A DNA stretch of 64,000 bases from Sphingomonas mollis. Its GTDB lineage: Bacteria > Pseudomonadota > Alphaproteobacteria > Sphingomonadales > Sphingomonadaceae. The position numbers and the translations under genes are program-made. The notes under the pieces are model-generated. The model was not told the DNA's origin. It saw only the letters and a list, made by a program, of their open reading frames with translations, and did not search any database. Location: the NCBI RefSeq assembly GCF_016427505.1, contig NZ_JAELXS010000005.1, positions 279,653 through 343,652 of the forward strand. Direction: 5' to 3'. Positions 49,410 to 57,267 of this stretch are shown in pieces (the stretch's first letter is position 1; each line of letters opens with the position of its first letter).

Positions 49410-52301
49410 TCAGAAAGAGAAGCGCACGCCTGCGTCGTAACGTGGTCCGAAATTCTGATACGACAGCAACTGGTTGTCGAAACGCCCGGTCGTGAAATAC
49501 TTGGCGTTGAACAGGTTGGTGCCTTCCACGAACACTTGCACCGCCGGCGTCACGTTGACGGCGACACTACCGTCGAACTGGCCGTAATCGCGCACGAAGA
49601 TCGGCTCGTTGCCCGAACCGCCCGCCAACTGACGCAGGAACCGCTCGCGACGGTTATAGGCGATGCGTGCCGAGATGCCGTATTTTTCATAGAACACGGT
49701 GGCGTTCTGCGAATTGCCGATCCCTTCCGCCGCGAACGACTGACCGATCTGGGTCACGTCGAATTCGCGGTTGGTGCTCACGAAGGTCGCATTGGCCTGC
49801 ACGCCGAAACCGCTCAGGACGCCGGGGAGCCAGTCGAGCGTGTGGACCACGTTCAATTCCAGGCCCTTGATCTCCAGCGATTGCGCATTGCGCGGACGCC
49901 GCACGCTGAACTCACCGAAAAACTGCCCACCGGTCTGTGTAATCAGCCCGCCGACCGGCAGACGCACGCCCTGCGCGTTGCCAGCATTGAGGATCGGCAA
50001 CCGCTCATCACCGAAGCTCTGGATGATGAAGTCGTCGACCTTCTTGAAGAAGACCGCCGCCGACAGCGTCGTCGTCGTCGTTGGATACCATTCCACCGAC
50101 AGATCGGCGTTGTTGGCACGATATGGCTTCAGGTTGGGATTGCCGCCGTTGGCGCTCAGCGTCGCCGGACGCAGCGTATCGGTGTTGAAGGTCGGCGCCA
50201 GATCGCCGATCGCCGGACGGGTCAGCGTCTGGTACGCCGCGGCGCGAACCTGCAGCTTCGGTGTCAGATTGAGGCGGACGTTCGCGGTCGGCAGGAAGTT
50301 GCTGTAGGACGATTTCTGCGTGATCGACACGCCCGCCGGACTGGCGAACACGCCGACATAGATCGTCGGATCGGTCGGCGGATTGCCGCCGGTCGGGGTA
50401 AGGTCGATCAACTGCCGCTGCTGACCGAACGAGCTGAGTTCGGTGTACTCGTACCGCGCACCGACGTTGACGAACAACGGCATGCTGCCGATGTCCGCCT
50501 CGAAATCGACGTCGGCATAGCTGGCGTACACGGTTTCCTTCACACGCGCCGACGGCTGCGGCGTCGCGGTGTAGCCGTTGGCGCGGGCATAGCGTGCGGC
50601 CGTCGTGCCGGCCGCCAATCCCTGCGCCCGATCGAGCGCCGACGTCGCGGCCGCGCTGGTCAGGAAGTTCAGATAGGCCCGCGGATCGAAGGTCAGGAAG
50701 GTGAGCGGCACCGACCCGCTCTTCGCGCCGAGCGAGTTCATCGTGTACGACGACAGCAACGATGGATCGGCCAGTGTCGGATAACCGCAATAGACGCAGC
50801 CGACATCATCGGCCGAGGTGATCGGCACGTTGTTCTTGTCACGCGACGTGCGCGCCAGGCCGAAGCGGAGCGCCTTGACGATCCCGGTGTCCGGCTTCCA
50901 TTCGTTGTTCCACCGATACTCGGTCACCTTCTCGGTGATGTCGTTGCCGTTGACGCCCGCGATGTGCGTACGGCCCAGTGCCGGGTTGGTCAGCGCACCC
51001 GTGCTGTAGCCGGAGGTCGATCCGATCCCGCCGTCCTCGGCCTGATTGAACGTGTATCGCGACGGCGAACCGATCACGGCGAAATAGGATTTTCCGCCGC
51101 CGGCGTTCTTCGCGCGCGACCAGCTGGCGTCCAGCGTCATCTTGAACTGGTTGCTGGGATTCCATTCCATATTGCCGCCGGCTTCCCACGTCGTCGTGTC
51201 GCGGATCGCGCCCGACGAGATGAAGTCGGCGTTGCCGTTGGTCGTCAGCGAGGTGATCGTGCGGTTGCTGTCGATCGTCGCGGCGGTGTAGCTCGACGGT
51301 TCGAACCAGCTGCCCAACGCGCGCGTCGTCGAGTCGCTCTTGAACTTGTTGTACAGGCCATCGGCCGTGAAGGTCAGCGTATCGTTGACCTCATATTGCG
51401 CGACCAGCGTCGCACCTAGACGGGTACGGACGTCGCGCGCGTTACCCACGTCCTGATTGCGGGGGGCATAGACGTTGGTAAACAACGGCGCACTGTTCGG
51501 CCCGACCGACGTTCTGGGCAGATAGCCACCATTGGTAACCGAGTCGACCGACGCGATACGCTTCTGGTAGGACAGCGATCCCAACAGGCCGAGGCGACCG
51601 TCGCCGAAGGTGTCGCTCAACAGGCCGAACAGCTGCGGCGTGACCTTTTCGCTGTTCTTCTCGTACAGCGCCTTCGCGGTGAAGATGCCCTTGAATTCCT
51701 TCAGCGCGAGCGGACGCGGCGTCTGGATGTTGATCGTCGCGCCGATACCGCCGCCCTGCAACGGCGCCTGTGCGCTCTTGTACACCTGCGCGCCGCTGAT
51801 CAGTTCGGCCGGGATCAGGTCGAACGAAAACGAGCGGTTGAAATTGTCCGAGGCGAAACTGCGACCGTTGAACAGCACGGTGTTGAACTGCGGCCCCAGT
51901 CCACGGACGGTGACCGACTGGCCTTCGCCGTTGCTGCGATCGATCGCCACACCGGGAATACGCTGCAACGATTCGGCGACGTTGGCGTCGGGGAACTTGC
52001 CGAGATCCTCGGACGAGATCGCGTCGATGATGCCCGATGCGTCACGCTTCTGCGCGGCGGACGAGGCGATGCTGGCGCGGATGCCGGTAACGACGATATC
52101 GGCGGCCGAGGCATCGGTTTCGGCCTGGCTGGGCGGAACGGCGGTCGACTCGGCGGGCGGCAGCTGGCTGGCGGCCTGGTCGGTCGGGGTCTGGGTTTGC
52201 GCCAGTGCCGGCGTGGCCACGATCAGGGCGCCCATGGCGCTGGCCAGTCCATATGCCGTGTACAGTGCCCGGCGCCCGGAAACTCGTTGCGTGATAGCCA
52301 T
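49410..52301 (-). CDS. TonB-dependent receptor (Xanthomonas/Caulobacter class)
   Basis: A 963-residue outer membrane protein with a signal peptide (about 1-35, TPALAQ). The TonB box is DIVVTGIRASI, the plug has LGKFPDANVAESLQRIPGVA and VTVRGLGPQFNTVLFNGR, then a 22-strand-type barrel ending in the aromatic YDAGVRFSF. This class imports oligosaccharides in sphingomonads and Caulobacter. Position beside GH36/GH35 suggests galactosides. Divergent from the halogenase-like gene. Confidence 0.95.
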   Translation of the reverse strand: MAITQRVSGRRALYTAYGLASAMGALIVATPALAQTQTPTDQAASQLPPAESTAVPPSQAETDASAADIVVTGIRASIASSAAQKRDASGIIDAISSEDLGKFPDANVAESLQRIPGVAIDRSNGEGQSVTVRGLGPQFNTVLFNGRSFASDNFNRSFSFDLIPAELISGAQVYKSAQAPLQGGGIGATINIQTPRPLALKEFKGIFTAKALYEKNSEKVTPQLFGLLSDTFGDGRLGLLGSLSYQKRIASVDSVTNGGYLPRTSVGPNSAPLFTNVYAPRNQDVGNARDVRTRLGATLVAQYEVNDTLTFTADGLYNKFKSDSTTRALGSWFEPSSYTAATIDSNRTITSLTTNGNADFISSGAIRDTTTWEAGGNMEWNPSNQFKMTLDASWSRAKNAGGGKSYFAVIGSPSRYTFNQAEDGGIGSTSGYSTGALTNPALGRTHIAGVNGNDITEKVTEYRWNNEWKPDTGIVKALRFGLARTSRDKNNVPITSADDVGCVYCGYPTLADPSLLSSYTMNSLGAKSGSVPLTFLTFDPRAYLNFLTSAAATSALDRAQGLAAGTTAARYARANGYTATPQPSARVKETVYASYADVDFEADIGSMPLFVNVGARYEYTELSSFGQQRQLIDLTPTGGNPPTDPTIYVGVFASPAGVSITQKSSYSNFLPTANVRLNLTPKLQVRAAAYQTLTRPAIGDLAPTFNTDTLRPATLSANGGNPNLKPYRANNADLSVEWYPTTTTTLSAAVFFKKVDDFIIQSFGDERLPILNAGNAQGVRLPVGGLITQTGGQFFGEFSVRRPRNAQSLEIKGLELNVVHTLDWLPGVLSGFGVQANATFVSTNREFDVTQIGQSFAAEGIGNSQNATVFYEKYGISARIAYNRRERFLRQLAGGSGNEPIFVRDYGQFDGSVAVNVTPAVQVFVEGTNLFNAKYFTTGRFDNQLLSYQNFGPRYDAGVRFSF

Positions 52302-52366
52302 CGCTCTCCCCTTCGTTTAATCGTCCCCCGCCTCGACCGGGCAGGATGAATTCGATTGCTAAATTC

Positions 52367-52385
52367 ATTGTATGATAAATACAAT
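52367..52385. promoter_or_regulatory. Candidate operator, ATTGTAT inverted repeat
   Basis: ATTGTAT (52367-52373) and ATACAAT (52379-52385) flank 5 bases in the divergent gap between the TonB receptor and halogenase-like genes. TTGTAT half-sites fit FCD-type GntR proteins; one is encoded at 54728. It is AT-rich against a GC-rich background, as a regulatory site would be. Confidence 0.55.
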
Positions 52386-52433
52386 CAGAAATAGCAGGGG
52401 ATGCGCCCTATCGGAGCATTTTGGGAGAACGAC

Positions 52434-54002
52434 ATGTTCCCCGGAGAGGAAGCTGTGAACGGACTGGTGCAACATGTCGTCGTCGTGGGCGGAGGATCGG
52501 CCGGCTGGATCGCGGCGTGCCGGTTGGCGGCGCAGGCGAAACGGTCCGGCAGCGGCGTCCGCGTCACGCTGGTCGAATCGACCAACGTGCCGACGATCGG
52601 CGTCGGTGAGGGCACATGGCCGACGATGCGCAACACATTGGCGAAGATCGGCATCACCGAAACCGACTTCATCCGGTCATGCGACGCCGCGTTCAAACAG
52701 GGCGCCCGCTTCGTCGGCTGGACGGACGGATCGCCGGCCGATGGCTATTACCATCCGCTCAATCCGCCCGCGGGCGCGACCGAGATCGATCTGGCACCGC
52801 ATTGGTTGCATCGCCCCGCGACGGAGGCGGCGGATTTCGCCAGCTGGGTCGATTTCCAGGCGACGCTGTGTGACGCCGGGCTGGCGCCCAAGACCATTCT
52901 GATGCCCGAATATGCCGGCCATGCGAATTACGCCTATCACCTCGACGCGGGCAAGTTCGCCACCCTGTTACGCGATCATGCCGTGGACAATCTGGGCGTG
53001 GAGCACGTGCTGGGCGACGTGGTGCGCCCGCACATGGCCGACAATGGCGACATCACCGACATCGAACTGGGCGATGGCCGACGACTGGCGGGCGACCTGT
53101 TCGTCGACTGCACCGGCTTTGCCGCGCTGCTGATCGGCGGCGTCTATGGCGTGCCGTTCCGACGGTGCAGCGACGTGCTGTTCGCCGACCGCGCGATGGC
53201 GATGCAGGTGCCCTATGACGGCGAGGACGACGACATCACCTGTCACACCGTCTCGACCGCGCAGGACGCCGGCTGGATCTGGGACATCGGCCTGTGGACG
53301 CGCCGCGGCGTCGGCCATGTATACAGCAGCGCGCACACCAGCGACGATGCGGCGGAGGCGGCACTCCGCCGTTATGTCGGGCCACGCGCCGACGGACTGT
53401 CCGTGCGCCGGATCGGCATCGACGCCGGCCACCGCGAGCGGTTCTGGCAGAACAACTGCGTCGCCGTCGGGCTGTCGGCGGGCTTCATCGAACCGCTGGA
53501 GGCATCGGCGCTGATGCTGATCGAGACGTCGATGGATGCCATCGCCGACCGGTTCCCGCGCACGCGATCGGCGATGGACGTGATGGCGCACCAGTTCAAC
53601 GACACGTTCCGCCATCATTGGCAGCGGATCATCGAATTCCTGAAGCTCCACTACGTCCTGACCAAACGGACCGACACCGCGTTCTGGCGGGACAACACCG
53701 CCCCGTCATCGATCCCGGACGGATTGCGCGAACGGCTCGATCTCTGGCGACACCATTCGCCGGCGCCGCAGGATTTCGACCATGCGCGCGAGGTGTTCTC
53801 ATGGCCGAGCTATCAATACGTCCTGCACGGCATGCAATTCGCCAGCGATTATCCGCGCGTCGATGCCGCTTCGCCCGACGCGGTGATGGCAGGCCGCTTC
53901 GTCGCGCGCAACGACCGCGCACGGGCCGATCTGCTGCACCGGGCGCCGCGCCACCGCGATCTGTTGCGCGCGGTGCGCGACCATGGCCTGCAACTGGTAT
54001 GA
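52434..54002 (+). CDS. Tryptophan 7-halogenase-like flavoprotein
   Basis: A 522-residue protein. The FAD site is VVVVGGGSAGWIAACRLA, PTIGVGEGTWPT follows, and AAFKQGARFVGW aligns with the catalytic-lysine region of PrnA/RebH. GFIEPLEASALMLIE aligns with the catalytic-Glu region. The WxWxIP motif is altered to WIWDIGL (Pro to Gly). Homologues sit beside TonB receptors in sphingomonads and Caulobacter, with no known halogenated product. It is coupled to sapC by ATGA. Starts at 52401 or GTG 52455 are also possible. Confidence 0.88.
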   Translation: MFPGEEAVNGLVQHVVVVGGGSAGWIAACRLAAQAKRSGSGVRVTLVESTNVPTIGVGEGTWPTMRNTLAKIGITETDFIRSCDAAFKQGARFVGWTDGSPADGYYHPLNPPAGATEIDLAPHWLHRPATEAADFASWVDFQATLCDAGLAPKTILMPEYAGHANYAYHLDAGKFATLLRDHAVDNLGVEHVLGDVVRPHMADNGDITDIELGDGRRLAGDLFVDCTGFAALLIGGVYGVPFRRCSDVLFADRAMAMQVPYDGEDDDITCHTVSTAQDAGWIWDIGLWTRRGVGHVYSSAHTSDDAAEAALRRYVGPRADGLSVRRIGIDAGHRERFWQNNCVAVGLSAGFIEPLEASALMLIETSMDAIADRFPRTRSAMDVMAHQFNDTFRHHWQRIIEFLKLHYVLTKRTDTAFWRDNTAPSSIPDGLRERLDLWRHHSPAPQDFDHAREVFSWPSYQYVLHGMQFASDYPRVDAASPDAVMAGRFVARNDRARADLLHRAPRHRDLLRAVRDHGLQLV

Positions 54003-54709
54003 GCCGTATCGCCCCCCTGAACATGGCCGACCATGGCGCGCTATGCTTCGATCGCAACGCGGCCGGTGCGACGCGCCAGATCGTGCAACTGGGCCTATCC
54101 GAGATCGCCTTTGCCGCCGCCGACATGCCGCTCTGTCTTGCGAAGGACGCGAACACGGGCCGGTTCGATCTGATCGCCCTGCTGGGACTGGTCGAGCCGA
54201 CCAATCTCTTTTCGTTCGGCGGGCATTTCCAGGCGACCTATATACCGCGCGCCGCGCTTTTAACGGGTTTCCGGCTCGACCCGAATGGTGCCGCCGGGCT
54301 GGCCGTGGACGTCGCCGATCCGACGATCGGCACCGATGGCGAGCCCCTGTTCGCCGATGGCCGCCCCGCCCCCTTGCTGGGCCATCTGCATCAGGCGCTG
54401 GAACAGGTGATGGCCGACATCGCCGCCGCCCGGACGCTGATCGCGCGCTATGCCGCCAAACGCCTCGTCCGCCCGCTGATCCTGTCGGTGCGAAAGGCGG
54501 ATGGCCGGGATCACGATATCGCCGGCCTGTACACGATCGACGAGCCGGCGATGCGCGCTCTGCCCGATGACGAGGTCGTGGCCCTGCACCGCGCCGATGC
54601 GCTGGCGCCGTCGACGATCCTGTCGGCGTCGCTCGCCCAGATCGAACGGTTACGCCAGTTGCACAATGCCCGGTTCGAGCCGGCGATTTCGTCCTGTTCG
54701 ATAGGCTAG
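53999..54709 (+). CDS. SapC family protein
   Basis: A 236-residue protein. FSFGGHFQATYIPRAALLTGF and DGEPLFADGRPAPLLGHLHQAL fit the SapC family, named for a Campylobacter S-layer locus gene; real function unknown. It starts by ATGA overlap with the halogenase-like gene, so the two are made together. The pair recurs beside TonB-dependent receptors. No signal peptide is seen. Confidence 0.85.
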   Translation: MSRIAPLNMADHGALCFDRNAAGATRQIVQLGLSEIAFAAADMPLCLAKDANTGRFDLIALLGLVEPTNLFSFGGHFQATYIPRAALLTGFRLDPNGAAGLAVDVADPTIGTDGEPLFADGRPAPLLGHLHQALEQVMADIAAARTLIARYAAKRLVRPLILSVRKADGRDHDIAGLYTIDEPAMRALPDDEVVALHRADALAPSTILSASLAQIERLRQLHNARFEPAISSCSIG

Positions 54710-54727
54710 CCAGCGGATCGACGCGGG

Positions 54728-55486
54728 TTATCCAACCTTGCCGTCGAGCGCGGCACGGGTGTCGGCCAGGGCCAGATCGACGAGCTTGCGCATCGCCTCG
54801 GCGGCGGCCTGACGGTCGGCCGCGACGATCGCGTCGTAGACGGCGACATGCTCGGGCATCGGATCGCGCGGCAGGACGCGGTCGCGCTGTTTGAGCTGGG
54901 TGGTCCATTCGACCGCCGCGGTGATGCCGGCACTGAGCGTTATCAACGCATCGTTGCGCGATGCCGTCAGGATGGCGGCATGGAATTCGCGGTCGGCCGC
55001 CCGCCCCGCATCGTTCGACAGCGTGTGGCGCCGCATCCTGCCCAGCGCGTCCTTCAACATCCTCAGATCGTCGCGATCGCGGCGCTCCGCCGCGAAGGCC
55101 GCCGCCGCCGGTTCCACCACCGCGCGCAGTTCGAACAGACTGCGCAGCAACTGCATGTCGGGATCGCCCGCAAAGGCCCAGGCGAGCACATCGGGATCGA
55201 GCATGTTCCACCGGTGGCGCGGCAGGACGCGGGTGCCGGATTTGGGCCGGCTTTCGACCAGCCCCTTCGCGATCAGCGCCTGCACCGCCTCCCGATAGGC
55301 GCCACGCGACACGCCGAGCGATTCCGCAAAGGCGAGTTCGCCCGGCAACGCATCGCCCGACGCATAATCGCCCGCCAGGATGGCCCGCCCCAGCGTATGC
55401 GCCACCGCGCCACGTAACCGCCGCCCGGAGGACTGCGTGGGCTTCTTTTCGTCCGTGGGATCGGTCATCGCTGTTTCCGACATCAT
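54728..55486 (-). CDS. FCD-type GntR (FadR subfamily) regulator
   Basis: A 252-residue protein. The winged HTH is LPGELAFAESLGVSRGAYREAVQALI with SGTRVLPRHRWN. The FCD helical domain (about 100-245) has the metal-site Asp/His pattern DREFHAAILTASRN and HVAVYDAIVAADRQ. It likely senses a sugar acid or hexose derivative and controls the flanking genes. The start at 55486 (MMSETAM) is preferred over 55534. Confidence 0.9.
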   Translation of the reverse strand: MMSETAMTDPTDEKKPTQSSGRRLRGAVAHTLGRAILAGDYASGDALPGELAFAESLGVSRGAYREAVQALIAKGLVESRPKSGTRVLPRHRWNMLDPDVLAWAFAGDPDMQLLRSLFELRAVVEPAAAAFAAERRDRDDLRMLKDALGRMRRHTLSNDAGRAADREFHAAILTASRNDALITLSAGITAAVEWTTQLKQRDRVLPRDPMPEHVAVYDAIVAADRQAAAEAMRKLVDLALADTRAALDGKVG

Positions 55487-55577
55487 ATTCCGCTGACTGG
55501 GCGCGCCATCGTACGGACCATAGCACCGCGGCATCCCCGCGCGACAGTCTTCGCCCGTGGATACCGCGATGATGCCA

Positions 55578-56933
55578 TCACGTCAGCCGATAGAGTTCGG
55601 CACCATGCGGCGATACCGTCCGCGTAATGCGGTCGCGGGCGGTGCCGGCAGCCCGACCGGACCAGAGGTCGCGGACCGCCACCGACCCCGACTTGCCGAG
55701 ATCGCGCAGGGCGATCGTCACCTCCTTGGGCTTGTCGGTGGTATTGAACAGCGCGAGGTAGCGATCCTGGCTCCCCTCCGGCCGGGCGGACCAGATGCGG
55801 GCGCCGTCCTGCACGAAATGCGGACGGTTGTCGGTGCTCGACTGATTGACCGCCAGCACGTCGCGATTGGTGAGCAGCGCCAGCGTCGGCGCATCGAGGT
55901 GGCGCAGGTCGCCGCCCATGATGAGCGGCGACCGGGCGATCGACCACAATGTCATCAGCGTGCGCTGCTCGTCGGGCGTGAACTTCGTGTCGCGCTTGCC
56001 CAGCGCCAGCCGGCCCAGCGGCAGCATGTCCGCATCGGGCCATGCGCCGGGACGGCGCCATGTGTTCCAGTTCTCCAGCCGGGTGAACTGCGCCTCCAGC
56101 ATCGCCCATTCGTCCCAGAAATCATCGCTGATCCGCCACATCTGCGCATATTGGCGGACGTGATCGCCGCGGATCACCGGCGTCTCGCCGGGTGACAGGC
56201 TCAGCATCATCGGGCGACCGGTGTTGACGATCGCCTTGTGCGCACCCTCGATCTCGGGCGCATGTGCGTCATAGGGGCGGCTCATGTCGTCCATCTTGAC
56301 GAAATCGACGCCCCAGTCGGCGTACAGCCTGAACACGCTGTCGTAATAGGCCTGCGCACCCGGTTTCGTCATGTCGACGCCGTACATGTCGGGGTTCCAC
56401 GAACAGATGCTGGTCGTGTCGGCGACATCGGCGGCGCGGTACTTCGTGCCGAGGATGGGCAGATTCTTCTTCACCGCCAGCCGGGGGATACCGCGCATCA
56501 GGTGGATGCCGAACTTCATCCCCATCCGGTGAACGTCGGCAGCCAGCTTCGTGAAGCCGGACCCGTCGGCACTCGACGGAAAACGGTTCGGCGCGGGGAT
56601 CAGCCGGCCGTATCCATCCATCGCCGGCACCGGATTGCCGTTATATTCGTAGCTCGACGCCTCCGGCTCGTACCACTGGATATCGACGGTGAAGATGTCG
56701 TAGCCGAACGGCAGCAGCTTGCTCGACATGATCGCCGCCGTCTCGCGCGCCTGAGCCTCGGTGATCGTCGTCGCGAAGCTGTTCCAGCTATTCCAGCCCA
56801 TCGGTGGCCGCGGGGCCAGCACCCCGCCACCCGGCGCGCGCGCCGTGGCGATCGCCGGCAGCACCATCGATGCAGCCGCCCCGGCAAATCCGGAGGCCAA
56901 TATCCCCCGGCGATCGATCTGCGGTCCGTTCAT
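55578..56933 (-). CDS. Exported alpha-galactosidase, GH27
   Basis: A 451-residue protein. A Tat-like signal (DRRGILASGFAGAAASMVL) precedes a GH27 barrel with PPMGWNSWNSF, the nucleophile Asp in VDFVKMDDMS and the acid/base region WRISDDFWDEW, then a beta-sandwich. It removes alpha-galactose or beta-L-arabinopyranose. This is the second alpha-galactosidase of the locus, with a different fold family from GH36. Confidence 0.93.
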   Translation of the reverse strand: MNGPQIDRRGILASGFAGAAASMVLPAIATARAPGGGVLAPRPPMGWNSWNSFATTITEAQARETAAIMSSKLLPFGYDIFTVDIQWYEPEASSYEYNGNPVPAMDGYGRLIPAPNRFPSSADGSGFTKLAADVHRMGMKFGIHLMRGIPRLAVKKNLPILGTKYRAADVADTTSICSWNPDMYGVDMTKPGAQAYYDSVFRLYADWGVDFVKMDDMSRPYDAHAPEIEGAHKAIVNTGRPMMLSLSPGETPVIRGDHVRQYAQMWRISDDFWDEWAMLEAQFTRLENWNTWRRPGAWPDADMLPLGRLALGKRDTKFTPDEQRTLMTLWSIARSPLIMGGDLRHLDAPTLALLTNRDVLAVNQSSTDNRPHFVQDGARIWSARPEGSQDRYLALFNTTDKPKEVTIALRDLGKSGSVAVRDLWSGRAAGTARDRITRTVSPHGAELYRLT

Positions 56934-57267
56934 GCTTCCCCTCCCGTTTGGCGTGTCCGATACATCGGCGATGGTCGTACGCTTCGACCAACGGATGTCC
57001 GGACCTGTCGCAAAATAGTATCACTACACCGACAAAAGTCGATGACGATCCCATAAATTTTTTCGCCGATCCGGCCAATGGCCTGTTGCATCGCACCAAA
57101 TCTCGCAACGTTCGACTTTATCTCAGTAGTTTGGCGATTATCGCAATGCGATATCGTCGCACATCGGATTAACAATCCACCCTCAAACTGGCAATTGACA
57201 TGACAATACTCTTACCAGATGTGGGACAAACGAGGGCAACTTATAAGCTCGCGAAAGAGGAGGGGAT
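56934..57267. promoter_or_regulatory. 334-bp divergent control region between GH27 and TonB receptor
   Basis: No gene is seen. TGGTCG-N7-CGACCA (56972-56990) is an inverted repeat 39 bp before the GH27 start. GCGATTATCGC and a close relative GCGATATCG lie at about 57134-57155. The AT-rich stretch 57000-57200 probably holds both promoters; a GAGGAGG ribosome site lies just before the receptor start. Confidence 0.45.

Noticed and set aside
49254..51419. Plus-strand frame of 721 codons over the first TonB receptor
   Set aside because: Antisense to a receptor with signal peptide, TonB box, plug and barrel end.
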